Positions 1 to 8,852 of a stretch of DNA of 64,000 nt are shown piece after piece. A program made the position numbers and the translations under genes. The stretch's first letter is position 1; each line of letters starts with the position of its first letter. The stretch comes from an uncultured Verrucomicrobiota bacterium. GTDB taxonomy: Bacteria > Verrucomicrobiota > Verrucomicrobiia > Opitutales > Seribacteraceae. The DNA is taken from NCBI GenBank assembly GCA_902580225.1, contig CACHJU010000001.1:62001-126000 (forward strand). Direction: 5' to 3'. Under the pieces are notes generated by a model that worked only from the letters and a program-made list of their open reading frames with translations, did no database searches and was not told where the DNA came from.

Positions 1-607
1 GGGCTTTAGAATGATTCTTGTCCAGTTTTAATACGCTATTAAAATGAAATTTAGCTTCTGGAAGATTTGTTCTATCAATAAGTGAACCTTCTTTATTTGT
101 AGCCACTCCACCGGAGAGGAGTTTTCCCATGGAATAGTGTGCATCAATATAGTTTTCATCGATATCTATTGCAGTTTCGTAGTTTTTTCGAGCCTCTTCA
201 TAATCGTCTGCATTAGTCAGCAACGTTGCTTTGTAAAAGTATGCTGGAGCATAATTTTGATTAATTTCTGTGACTTTATCAAAATTATTTTTCGCCTCCT
301 CAAAGTCATTGATTTTAATTAATAAAAGAGCGTAATGAAAATATGCATGTGCATAATTTGGGTTTATTTCTAAAGAATTGAGAAAGTGATTTCTAGCATT
401 TTCATAATCTTCGTCCAAACTTAATGCAATTGCTAACTCACATTGAGCTTCAGCATATTCATTATTTATACCAACAGCTTTTTGAAAGCTCATAATAGAT
501 TTTTTAATAGCACCTTCACTTTTTAAAAGCATACCAAGTTCAAAGTAAGCCTCAGCGTATTCAGGGTTTAAAGCTATAGCTTTTTCTAAATGGGCTTTTG
601 CGTTCAT
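1..607 (-). CDS. TPR-repeat protein (3' end outside window)
   Basis: The minus-strand frame is open from an ATG at 607 to the window edge, giving about 202 codons with the C-terminus missing. The translation is a run of tetratricopeptide repeats of about 34 residues. The recurring features are the phrase A-x-A-Y-F near the start of helix A and the phrase I-x-x-N-x-x-Y-A at the repeat junction, for example LNPEYAEAYFELG and INPNYAHAYFHYA. There are at least five units before the edge. TPRs are protein-interaction scaffolds, so no enzymatic role can be inferred. The start lies 7 bases after the stop of the cyclase gene, so it is very likely the third gene of a leftward operon of coiled-coil protein, cyclase and TPR protein. 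The cyclase itself ends in a short TPR-like stretch. Partner proteins are unknown. Confidence 0.8.
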   Translation of the reverse strand, partial: MNAKAHLEKAIALNPEYAEAYFELGMLLKSEGAIKKSIMSFQKAVGINNEYAEAQCELAIALSLDEDYENARNHFLNSLEINPNYAHAYFHYALLLIKINDFEEAKNNFDKVTEINQNYAPAYFYKATLLTNADDYEEARKNYETAIDIDENYIDAHYSMGKLLSGGVATNKEGSLIDRTNLPEAKFHFNSVLKLDKNHSKA

Positions 608-614
608 ATGGTCG

Positions 615-2900
615 TTATTTGCTAGTCATTACCCATACTCCATCCCATTCGCCTTTAGGAGGATTTTTTTTCATATGGTCACATCGCTCGAGATAGAGTT
701 GTGCTGCTTTATCTTCCGGATTTATTTTCTGAACATTCTTAAATAATTTAATAGCCTGATCCCATTTACCTTCATTCCAAGATCTGTAACCATCGTTGAA
801 AAGACCAAGTGCATCGACAAGATTAGGATATGAATCCTCATCATGAAAATCTAAAACCTCAAGTACTCCCACGGGTTCAGTTTTTCCTTTAACAATCACA
901 TAATCAACCTGTCTGGTCCTGTAAGTTGCTTTAACAGCTTTGTGTGTATACTCACTTATTAAAATGTGAGCTCCATACTGTTTGCACGCACTCTCAATAC
1001 GTGCAGCTAGATTAACGCCGTCACCAATTACAGTATAATCCATTCTTTTGGGAGAACCTATATTGCCAGAAACAATGGCGTCGGTATTAATTCCCATTCC
1101 ATGGTCTATTGGCATTTTCCCTTCAGAGGAGCGTTTGTCATTAAAGATTTTTAAATCTGTCATCATGCGAATTGCTGCCCGGACAGCACGGTCAGGATCA
1201 TCTTCATGTGGAACAGGAGTACCAAAAATACACATCATTGCGTCACCGATAAATTTATCCAGCATACCACCTTCATCTGTTATGCAGTCTACCATTATGG
1301 TGAAATATTCGTTTAATAGCTTAACAGTACCTTGTGCCCCAAGCTCCTCCGTTATTGTAGTAAAGCTCCTGACATCAGAAAATAATACTGTGCCGACACT
1401 TTGTTTCCCCCCCATAATATCATCGCTGTCACCTGCAGTCATAAGTTGATCTGCTAATTCTGGATCCATGTAACGGGACATTGTAGACTTCATTCTTTTT
1501 TCAGAACTTATATCTTCAATCATTATCATAGTTCCAAGATTTTCACTTTTTTGACCTAAAAGTGGCATTAATGAAATATTTACAGATAGTTTTTCGCCTT
1601 CTACAATTAATTCTGCATCAAGAAAGTCTTCCTGCTCTTCAACAATTTCTAGCTTTTGTAACAACCATGCATTTGGTCCATCAAAAAACTCTTTTACAGG
1701 TTGTTCTAATATTTCAGATAAAATAGGTGTCTTGAAAATTCTCAATCCAGCGGTGTTACATGTTTTAATTGTACCATGCTCATCCAGGGTTAAAACCGCA
1801 TCATGCATACTGGAAAGAATACTTTCAGAATAATTTTTCTGATTTTGTACATCGTCAAATAGCTTAGCGTTCTCAATACCCATGGAGATTTGGGAAGTGA
1901 AAGCGGCTAATCTTTTTTCGTCTTCAGAGTTAAAAGAACCTCCTCTTTTGTTTAGAACTTGGCTTACTCCGATGGTTTTTCCTTCTTTGTTCAAAACAGG
2001 CATACAGAGAATCGACCTAGTAAAGAAACCAGTTTGTTTATCGAAACTGGGATTGAATCTTAAATCGGCGTACGCATGCGGTATGTTAACTGGTTTTGCG
2101 GAAGTAAAGACAGTACCAGCGATTCCTAAGTGATTTGGAAATTTGATAACAGATTTTTCGTCTAAGCCCTCTCCCACTTCAGTATAAAGTTCATTTGTTT
2201 TTTCGTCATTAATAAATAATGTCGCTCTTTCACAATCAAGCATTGTAGAAATCGTCGTGATTATTTTTTGAAGAAGGGGAGTGAGTTCCAATTCAGATGA
2301 AACTTGAGAAACAACATCAAGAAATTCTAACTCTTGTTTTCTGGCAGCTTCAATTTGCTCAACGATAATATTTCCTTGAATTGCAATCGCTGCCTGTTCG
2401 GTCATTGCCTCAAGAAGATCGAGGTCGTCTTGTTCAAATTCACCGTCTATTTTATTTAGAATTTGGGATACACCTATTTCTTCTCCTGAAACTGTTCTTA
2501 AAGGAGCACACAATATGCTTTTGGTTCTAAAACCTGTTCGTACATCAACTGCTTTATTAAATCTGTCATCCTTGTAGGCATCATGAATGATAGCACCTTT
2601 ATTTTGAGTAAAAACCCATCCAGCAACACCTTTTGTATTTAAGATTCTAATTTCCCTCCTAAAACTCCCTTGAGCTATTCTAGAATACAATTCACCTGTA
2701 GCTGCGTCATTGAGAAAGATGGTACCTCTTTCAGCACCGATTGTTGTTGTTGTAATTTTAACTAGAGTCTCGAGGGCTTCATCCAAACTTTTAGTTTTTG
2801 CAAGATCTGTAGTAACCTGCAGTAGCATGTCCGAAAACCTTGCAGTCCTTTTAGATTTTGGGTGTGAAGGATTCTCTTTTTTTTGTTCTTTATCTTGCAT
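615..2900 (-). CDS. GAF-GAF-PAS class III adenylate/guanylate cyclase
   Basis: This 761-residue signalling enzyme has no signal peptide or membrane segment and is probably cytoplasmic. The order is GAF 1 (about 25-180), GAF 2 (about 200-345), PAS (about 355-465), class III cyclase domain (about 500-680) and a C-terminal TPR-like stretch (about 695-745). The cyclase domain keeps the two metal aspartates D509 (FSDVRSFT) and D553 (DKFIGDAMM), the purine-binding K549, and N630/R634 in GDGVNLAARIE. T623 in YTVIGDG replaces the usual Asp, which is typical of class IIIb enzymes; some of these respond to bicarbonate. It should therefore be active, making cAMP more likely than cGMP. The GAF ligands cannot be predicted. 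Its ATG overlaps the end of the coiled-coil gene by 11 bases, so translation of the two is probably coupled. Confidence 0.9.
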   Translation of the reverse strand: MQDKEQKKENPSHPKSKRTARFSDMLLQVTTDLAKTKSLDEALETLVKITTTTIGAERGTIFLNDAATGELYSRIAQGSFRREIRILNTKGVAGWVFTQNKGAIIHDAYKDDRFNKAVDVRTGFRTKSILCAPLRTVSGEEIGVSQILNKIDGEFEQDDLDLLEAMTEQAAIAIQGNIIVEQIEAARKQELEFLDVVSQVSSELELTPLLQKIITTISTMLDCERATLFINDEKTNELYTEVGEGLDEKSVIKFPNHLGIAGTVFTSAKPVNIPHAYADLRFNPSFDKQTGFFTRSILCMPVLNKEGKTIGVSQVLNKRGGSFNSEDEKRLAAFTSQISMGIENAKLFDDVQNQKNYSESILSSMHDAVLTLDEHGTIKTCNTAGLRIFKTPILSEILEQPVKEFFDGPNAWLLQKLEIVEEQEDFLDAELIVEGEKLSVNISLMPLLGQKSENLGTMIMIEDISSEKRMKSTMSRYMDPELADQLMTAGDSDDIMGGKQSVGTVLFSDVRSFTTITEELGAQGTVKLLNEYFTIMVDCITDEGGMLDKFIGDAMMCIFGTPVPHEDDPDRAVRAAIRMMTDLKIFNDKRSSEGKMPIDHGMGINTDAIVSGNIGSPKRMDYTVIGDGVNLAARIESACKQYGAHILISEYTHKAVKATYRTRQVDYVIVKGKTEPVGVLEVLDFHDEDSYPNLVDALGLFNDGYRSWNEGKWDQAIKLFKNVQKINPEDKAAQLYLERCDHMKKNPPKGEWDGVWVMTSK

Positions 2901-5268
2901 GGGTATCTTCTAATTCGGCTCTTAGTTCAATAATGGTTTCTTGAAGTTCTTTAAACTCCATAGTTTTTATTTGGTTTTCTTTTTGCAAACTTTCTTCATG
3001 TAAATGATTTTTTGATTCTATCTCATCTCTTAGAGCATTTACGATACTTTTAAAATGGTTAATTTCTCTTTGCTGTGTTGCTATGGCTTTTTGTATTGCT
3101 TCTTCTTTATTTATTTCAAGTTTTTCAAGCTGATTTCTCAGGGACGAAACATTTTCTCTAAGGTTTTTAATTTCATTTGATGCCAAGGCAATATTTCTCT
3201 GCGTAGTATCTTCTTTATGGGCTCTCAATTCATCATTTCGAAGTCTGAGTGCAAGAATCGAGTCTTTTAGATTTTCATTTTCTTTAGTTGTGGCAAAAAC
3301 TTTACTTTGAATGGCTTCTTCCTTTTCAATATTTTTTTGATCTAACTCTTCCCTCAGTTGAGATATATTTTTTTTCAAAATTATAATCTCATTTTCTTTA
3401 GTAGAAATTGCATTTTGAATTGCATCCTCTTTTTCAAAGGTAATTCGATCTATCTTTTCTCTCGCTAAAGTTATATTTTCTCTCAATGTTTTTAGTTCAT
3501 TTGAGAAAGTTGCTTCAACTTTCTGGGCAACCTCTTGTTCCCTTTGAAATGATTTTTCAAGTTCTTCTCTTAATCCCCTTGCAGTTTCTTTTAGAAGATT
3601 GATTTCAGATTCGGATTTAGCGAGAGTTCTTTGGATCTTATCTTCTTGGCGGGATTTATTTAATTCAAGTTGCTCTCGAAGACTTTGTGAGGAAAGTTTT
3701 AATTGATTGATTTCATTAAGCGAACTTGAGTATGCAAGTTGAACATTTTCCTCTTCTTTAATTTGAGCTTTATCTAATTCGTTTCGCAAATCTGAACTTA
3801 ATTCCTTTAGGGATCTAATTTCATTTTCTTTTTCCGCAATTGCTTTTTGAACTGCGGTAGCTGCATCTAGCTTACCAGTTTCGAGTTTGTCTCTAATGGT
3901 AACGAGGGAGCTTTTTAACTGGTTAATCTCTTTATTTGAAAGTGAAATTGCTTGTTGAACCGCTTGATCTTTATCAAGTAAGCTTTTCTCTAGTTCTTCT
4001 CTTAATTCGGAAACTGTACTTTGCAATGATCTTATAAGGGTGTTAGCAGTTGCAGTGGCTTTCTGAACTCTATCTTCTTCCCTTGCTTTGGCATTCTCTA
4101 AATTATTTCTAACCATGCCCAATGATTTTTTAAGCTGTTGAATTTCACTTTGAGCAGTTGATTTTGCATTTTGTTCGGCTTCTTCCTTATCGATTAAAAC
4201 TCTTTCTAATTCTTCTCGGATATCAAAAATCGTAGATTTTAAAGATCTAATTTCCGCAAATGCAGTTGCTTTTGCTTTTTGTATTCGGTCATCCTCTCTT
4301 GCCTTTGCAATGTCAAGGTTGTCCCTAGCAAGTGCTAATGATGTTCTTAATTGATTAATTTCATCTTGTGACCGGGAAATTGCATTTTGTACATTAGTAG
4401 CTTCTTTGTTACTGGCTGTTTCAAGTTCTTCACGAAGGGACTGAATGGTACTTTTTAAAGACTGAATTTCTTTGGTTTTGGTGGCATTAATTTTCTGAAT
4501 TTTATCCTCTTGCTCATTTTGGTGTCTCTCAAGTCTTTCTCTCGCTAACAATAATGTGGCCTTAAGTGCAGATACTTCAGTAATATTCGATGAATTAATT
4601 TTTTGAATTGCATCGATTTTGTTGTTTTCAGCTTTTTCTATTTCGATTCTAAGTGAAGAGATAGTCTTTTTCAGATCATCACTTTCTTTAAAAGAAGCAG
4701 CTATTATTTTCTGAGTTTTTTGATCATGTTCAATTTGAATTCTATCAATTTTTTCTCTTAGTTGAAGCGAAGATTGACGAAGTTGATCAATTTCTTGTTG
4801 AGAGCTACGTTTGACATCCTGTTCAATATCCTTTTTTTCAGCTTCAGACTTATCAAGGGCGATTCTTATTTCGAGCAAGCTTTTCTTAAGTTGTTGATTG
4901 ATTTGGTTTTCTTGACCAATTGCTTTTTGGATGGTTTCTTGAGATTTACTCTTGGTAAATTCAAGTTCTAATCTCAGATTTTGAATGGTTTCCTTAAGTT
5001 GAGCAACAACTTGTTGACTTGCTGACTGTAGATGTTGTTTCTCTTCTTCAAAGTGAGCTAAACTTTTTTCCTCCTGTTCTCTTTGATTTTTTATTGTTTC
5101 TTTGAGAAACTTTTGCTCCCTACTAAATTCAAGAGTTTTATTTTGCAGGGAAGAAAGTTGATCGTTTAAGGACTTTTCCAATTCACTTCTTAAATTAAAA
5201 ATCGTCTGCTTAAGAAAACGATTTTCCTGTGAAAGTAATTCAGCCTCTTCTAGGGTTAACTGAGACAT
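2890..5268 (-). CDS. Giant regular coiled-coil protein with 36-residue repeats
   Basis: This 792-residue protein is almost entirely charged alpha-helical coiled coil rich in E, K, Q, L and I. I chose the ATG at 5268 over a TTG at 5307 because the longer form only adds a short odd extension. No signal peptide or membrane segment is seen. From residue 114 to 761 it consists of 18 consecutive repeats of exactly 36 residues, then a 31-residue partial copy at the C-terminus. The repeat begins with Gln, carries Glu-Ile at positions 10-11 and Leu at 14, and has Leu-Arg-x-x-Leu around positions 21-25. I recognise no named family; SMC- or filament-like similarity would be compositional. It is the first gene of the operon with the cyclase and TPR protein, which suggests a structural or scaffold role. 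That role is an inference. Confidence 0.8.
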   Translation of the reverse strand: MSQLTLEEAELLSQENRFLKQTIFNLRSELEKSLNDQLSSLQNKTLEFSREQKFLKETIKNQREQEEKSLAHFEEEKQHLQSASQQVVAQLKETIQNLRLELEFTKSKSQETIQKAIGQENQINQQLKKSLLEIRIALDKSEAEKKDIEQDVKRSSQQEIDQLRQSSLQLREKIDRIQIEHDQKTQKIIAASFKESDDLKKTISSLRIEIEKAENNKIDAIQKINSSNITEVSALKATLLLARERLERHQNEQEDKIQKINATKTKEIQSLKSTIQSLREELETASNKEATNVQNAISRSQDEINQLRTSLALARDNLDIAKAREDDRIQKAKATAFAEIRSLKSTIFDIREELERVLIDKEEAEQNAKSTAQSEIQQLKKSLGMVRNNLENAKAREEDRVQKATATANTLIRSLQSTVSELREELEKSLLDKDQAVQQAISLSNKEINQLKSSLVTIRDKLETGKLDAATAVQKAIAEKENEIRSLKELSSDLRNELDKAQIKEEENVQLAYSSSLNEINQLKLSSQSLREQLELNKSRQEDKIQRTLAKSESEINLLKETARGLREELEKSFQREQEVAQKVEATFSNELKTLRENITLAREKIDRITFEKEDAIQNAISTKENEIIILKKNISQLREELDQKNIEKEEAIQSKVFATTKENENLKDSILALRLRNDELRAHKEDTTQRNIALASNEIKNLRENVSSLRNQLEKLEINKEEAIQKAIATQQREINHFKSIVNALRDEIESKNHLHEESLQKENQIKTMEFKELQETIIELRAELEDTHAR
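2986..4929 (-). repeat. 18 in-frame 108-bp (36-residue) coding repeats
   Basis: Reading the coiled-coil gene, a Gln codon opens each unit and the next unit begins exactly 36 codons later, 18 times without insertion or deletion. Examples of unit starts are QNAKSTAQSEIQQLKKSLG, QKATATANTLIRSLQSTVS and QQAISLSNKEINQLKSSLV. The units are diverged at DNA level, so this is an old, length-constrained array and not a recent satellite. The length 36 equals two heptads plus two hendecads, which is compatible with a continuous coiled coil. The partial 19th copy ends at the stop codon. Confidence 0.9.
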
Positions 5269-5400
5269 AAGTGAGTTTATAAGAACGATTAGATATAATT
5301 TTTGCAATCAATAAGATTTTTTTAAATTAATTTTGCTTGCAAAGATGGGGTCTGAGATTTTCTCTCGATGTGTTTAAAGTCTCATTTATATTTTAAATTA

Positions 5401-6591
5401 ATGAAAACATTTTATTCGGTATCAATTTTATATTTTCTATTTTGTTGTGTTTCTTGTTCCCAAAACTCACATGAAGATAAACAACCCAGCGACCAAAAAA
5501 TTGAGGATGTTTCAAAGATAAGCCCAGATTTGGATAAAATTTTACAAATTGGAAAAACCCAAAATTCTAAACTAGATTTTGAAAAGCTTTTAAATGATGG
5601 AGTTGAGCTTAAGACATTAGATGTAAGGGGAGTTTTAGATTCTGGCGAAAATATTGTGGCTTTAGCAACAAATTCAAATATACCGATAAATAAGATTCCT
5701 ACTAAAGACTTGGAAGCTGAGACTGCATTCAAAAACTTAGAGGTGAATTCTTTGGAGCATCAAAGGTCTATTGAGGATTTGAGGCTTATTAATCATAAAA
5801 AAGACCAAACCATCGCATCTCTTTCTTTGTTGAATGACGAACTAATTTCCGAAATTAAAAGAATAAAGGGTAAAACTTTTACCACGGAATTTCGAAATGT
5901 AAATGAGGACAGTTCCAATACTGCAAATCTAGGTTCCTTAAAATCTGAAATAAAGAAACTTAAAAATAATTTGGCTTTAAAATCCGAAGAACTAAAAAGT
6001 CTGAGGTATAGAAATGATTCTTTGGAAGGAAGGATTAGCCAGCTCGAGTCCGGGCCAAAGGTTTCAAATAGTGATCTTCTCCCCAAAGTTTCAAAAATTC
6101 GGCCAACCGGACAATCGTTATTTATTACAACTCCGCAAAAATTTACTGGTAATTGCAACCTTCAATTTGAAGCTGTCGTAACTTCGTTAAACGGAAAAAG
6201 TAAAGAAGCATTTTACACCGAATTCTTTGTTCTTCCCTATGACTTGGAGTACATTATAAGAAAAGGCGGTATTGAATTAAATGATTATCCCGGAATAGAT
6301 ACATATGCAGAACTTTGGGCAAGGTCTCGAAAAAACTCTTTTTTATTTCCAGACATACATAAAAACATACGTGCATTACTCTTGGACTTCGAAGATAATG
6401 GAGAGGGCAAGAGAATTAGAACTGATGTAGATGGTTCAGCTTCTATTTCTGGTTTAAAAAGTGGAAAGTATTATGTTATCGGAACCGCGTCTTTAGGAAA
6501 AATAGGAGTTACCTGGAGCGTGCCTGTTTCATTAAAATCCGGAAATAACAAAATTTCATTAACATTAGCTAATTGTTCTTGGAGTCTGTAA
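5401..6591 (+). CDS. Putative coiled-coil lipoprotein with C-terminal beta domain
   Basis: This is a 396-residue protein from the ATG at 5401. An upstream in-frame ATG at 5368 would add 11 residues in front of the signal peptide. The first 19 residues look like a type II signal (MKTFYSVSILYFLFCCVSC), with Cys19 followed by Ser and polar residues as the probable lipidation site. The lipobox is imperfect because Cys sits at -3. Residues about 115-215 form a charged coiled coil. The last 60 or so residues (GKRIRTDVDGSASISGL and onward) resemble a carboxypeptidase-regulatory-like beta-sandwich. I know no specific function. It is divergent from the coiled-coil operon across about 130 bases, so the two may share a control region. 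Confidence 0.7.
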   Translation: MKTFYSVSILYFLFCCVSCSQNSHEDKQPSDQKIEDVSKISPDLDKILQIGKTQNSKLDFEKLLNDGVELKTLDVRGVLDSGENIVALATNSNIPINKIPTKDLEAETAFKNLEVNSLEHQRSIEDLRLINHKKDQTIASLSLLNDELISEIKRIKGKTFTTEFRNVNEDSSNTANLGSLKSEIKKLKNNLALKSEELKSLRYRNDSLEGRISQLESGPKVSNSDLLPKVSKIRPTGQSLFITTPQKFTGNCNLQFEAVVTSLNGKSKEAFYTEFFVLPYDLEYIIRKGGIELNDYPGIDTYAELWARSRKNSFLFPDIHKNIRALLLDFEDNGEGKRIRTDVDGSASISGLKSGKYYVIGTASLGKIGVTWSVPVSLKSGNNKISLTLANCSWSL

Positions 6592-6682
6592 ATTAGGTTT
6601 ATTTTTAAGTTTGCCTTAAATTTAATTCCCCTATCTTTTAAGGTTAATTAAAATTAGTTATTATCTATACCCCTAAGTTATT

Positions 6683-8851
6683 ATGGCACCAGAACAATCA
6701 TCTGACCAAAGTAAACTGCAGTTAAGCTTGCAACAAAAAGTTAGTATTCTTTTATCTTTTGCCAAAGATAAAGTAATAGAGCAAATCCAGTGTGTTTGGT
6801 TTATCATAATGTATCTCATTGTTTTCCAAATCTTGGTTTTGGGTCTTCCAATCGTTTATTCTTTAATGATTGCCGTTGGAATCCTCATTGTGATTGTAGG
6901 CTTAGCCTTTTTCATGGAAGGATTAAGATTAGGTTTGATGCCGCTTGGGGAAACCCTTGGGTCCACTTTACCAAGAAAAAAGATAGCTGGTATTCCGTGT
7001 TTGCCAGCAAGTTTGGCTTTCGGATTTGTTCTGGGTGCTTTCGCCACTTTTGCTGAGCCCGCTATAGGCGTTTTACGTGCTGCTGGATCAGGTGTAGATC
7101 CAACAGCAGCACCTCTGTTATGGACAATTCTGAATACTGGAGCAGGTATGCTTGTGAATTGTGTCGGTGTTGGTGTTGGTGTTGCTGTTTTACTTGGTGT
7201 TCTTCGGTTTTATAAAGGTTGGTCTCTTAAGCCTTTCATTTATGTAGGTGTAGTTGTGCTGTCTTGCCTTACACTTTACATGCAGTTCTCGGATGACAGA
7301 TTGAGACATGTCTTGGGTCTTGCTTGGGATTGCGGTGCTGTAACAACCGGTCCGGTAACAGTGCCTCTTGTCCTCGCATTAGGCATTGGAGTTTGTCGAA
7401 TCGTGTCCACTGGAGGATCAAGTAATACCGGTTTCGGGGTGGTTACGCTTGCTTCACTGTTCCCCATACTTGCAGTTATTCTTTACGCACTTTTTCTTTT
7501 CAATGGAGATAACTATTACTATGCTAAATTTTCAGATAAAGATTGGCATAAAAATGCAGGAGAGTATGGAACTAATTATCCTAAAGATTTTCAAACCTAC
7601 GGAAATCTAGTGGCAGAGGAGCGCGAAAAAGCATCTGCAGGTGTGAATGAAGATGTCCTCTTTTGGTCGATGAGTTCAGAGGAAAGAAAAACAGTTGAAG
7701 AGTCTTTAAAAAAAGGAAAGTTACCTGAAGGTTACACTCTTAAAACGAAAATTTCGGAAGGCGAGATTGTCGCTAATTTAATTGAAGGTGATCCGGAGAT
7801 TTCCCGCGAAGAGGTTGAGGTACAGGGGGCAAAAACTTATGTCGTAAGAGAAGGCTTTAAAGCACCGGATGGTGTGTGGAATGAGGATGCAGATATTGCT
7901 ACCGCATTTACAAATAAATTTGATTTTTTCCCTAATACATTCAAACCACAAGAAGATAAGAATGGAAATGGCATCTTAGATGATGGGGAAGATTTTTACA
8001 GCCTGAAAGCTGACGGGTCTATTGACTACAGCAAGGGCAATAATGAGTTGGATGGTCCAGATCAAGATAGGGGAGCTCTTGAGGGTGCGATTTGGGCAAT
8101 TGTACCTTTATGTTCTATATTACTGCTTGTTTTGATGGGAGGTCTGAGACAAAAACCCAAATACCTTGACGAACTTTTTATCGGTATTTCATGTGCTGTA
8201 ATCGGTATGTGCTTATTTAATTTAGGAATTGCTCTGGGATTAACTCCTCTAGGTGAGCAACTCGGTGGAAATGTTGTCTCGAGTTTCACCTCAATCCAAC
8301 CTTGGGAAAGTGAGGGATTCGTTGAACCTCTTTTCAAATCTTCAACGGCAGGTAAGTGTCTTGCTATCCTTTTTGGTTTTATCTTAGGCTACGGTGCTAC
8401 TCTCGCAGAACCAGCACTAAATGCACTTGGATCTACAGTTGAAAAAATAACCGTAGGAGCATTTAAGAAAAATCTTCTCATGCAAGCTGTCGCGACTGGA
8501 GTTGCACTTGGAATTGCGACCGGAGTTGCAAAGATTGCATTTAATTTGGAGCTATGGTACTTGCTCATTCCTCCTTATGCTTTCCTACTAATTTTGACAT
8601 TTTTCTCTAGTGAAGATTTTGTTAATTTTGGTTGGGATAGTGCAGGAGTCACAACCGGACCTATTACAGTGCCACTTGTCTTAGCAATGGGATTGGGTAT
8701 TGGTGCAAAGACTGGAGCAATTGATGGTTTCGGAGTACTTTCTTTGGCATCTGTTGGACCAATCATTACGGTATTGACTGTAGGACTGCTGGTTAAAAAG
8801 AAAAAACCGAGTCCTGCCGATAATTTAGACAACACAATGGAGGCAGCATAA
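6683..8851 (+). CDS. Double DUF1538 integral membrane protein
   Basis: This 722-residue membrane protein carries two DUF1538 modules, about 45-270 and 465-705. The internal duplication is plain: GLRLGLMPLGETLG at 80-93 pairs with GIALGLTPLGEQLG at 515-528, AEPAIGVL at 124 with AEPALNAL at 575, and TTGPVTVPLVLALG at 221 with TTGPITVPLVLAMG at 657. The family is annotated only as a probable permease, and its substrate is unknown. Between the modules lies a hydrophilic loop of roughly 190 residues (about 275-462). It contains DKNGNGILDDGE (425-436), shaped like an EF-hand or dockerin calcium loop. The stop is one base before the ATG of the PII-like gene, so the two should be co-translated. This arrangement suggests a channel or transporter controlled by a PII-type regulator. 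Confidence 0.85.
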   Translation: MAPEQSSDQSKLQLSLQQKVSILLSFAKDKVIEQIQCVWFIIMYLIVFQILVLGLPIVYSLMIAVGILIVIVGLAFFMEGLRLGLMPLGETLGSTLPRKKIAGIPCLPASLAFGFVLGAFATFAEPAIGVLRAAGSGVDPTAAPLLWTILNTGAGMLVNCVGVGVGVAVLLGVLRFYKGWSLKPFIYVGVVVLSCLTLYMQFSDDRLRHVLGLAWDCGAVTTGPVTVPLVLALGIGVCRIVSTGGSSNTGFGVVTLASLFPILAVILYALFLFNGDNYYYAKFSDKDWHKNAGEYGTNYPKDFQTYGNLVAEEREKASAGVNEDVLFWSMSSEERKTVEESLKKGKLPEGYTLKTKISEGEIVANLIEGDPEISREEVEVQGAKTYVVREGFKAPDGVWNEDADIATAFTNKFDFFPNTFKPQEDKNGNGILDDGEDFYSLKADGSIDYSKGNNELDGPDQDRGALEGAIWAIVPLCSILLLVLMGGLRQKPKYLDELFIGISCAVIGMCLFNLGIALGLTPLGEQLGGNVVSSFTSIQPWESEGFVEPLFKSSTAGKCLAILFGFILGYGATLAEPALNALGSTVEKITVGAFKKNLLMQAVATGVALGIATGVAKIAFNLELWYLLIPPYAFLLILTFFSSEDFVNFGWDSAGVTTGPITVPLVLAMGLGIGAKTGAIDGFGVLSLASVGPIITVLTVGLLVKKKKPSPADNLDNTMEAA

Positions 8852-8852
8852 A

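Noticed and set aside
2986-4929. Regular 108-bp spacing that could suggest a CRISPR or satellite array
   Set aside because: The period lies within an open frame, the units are diverged at DNA level, and no identical direct repeats with unique spacers exist.
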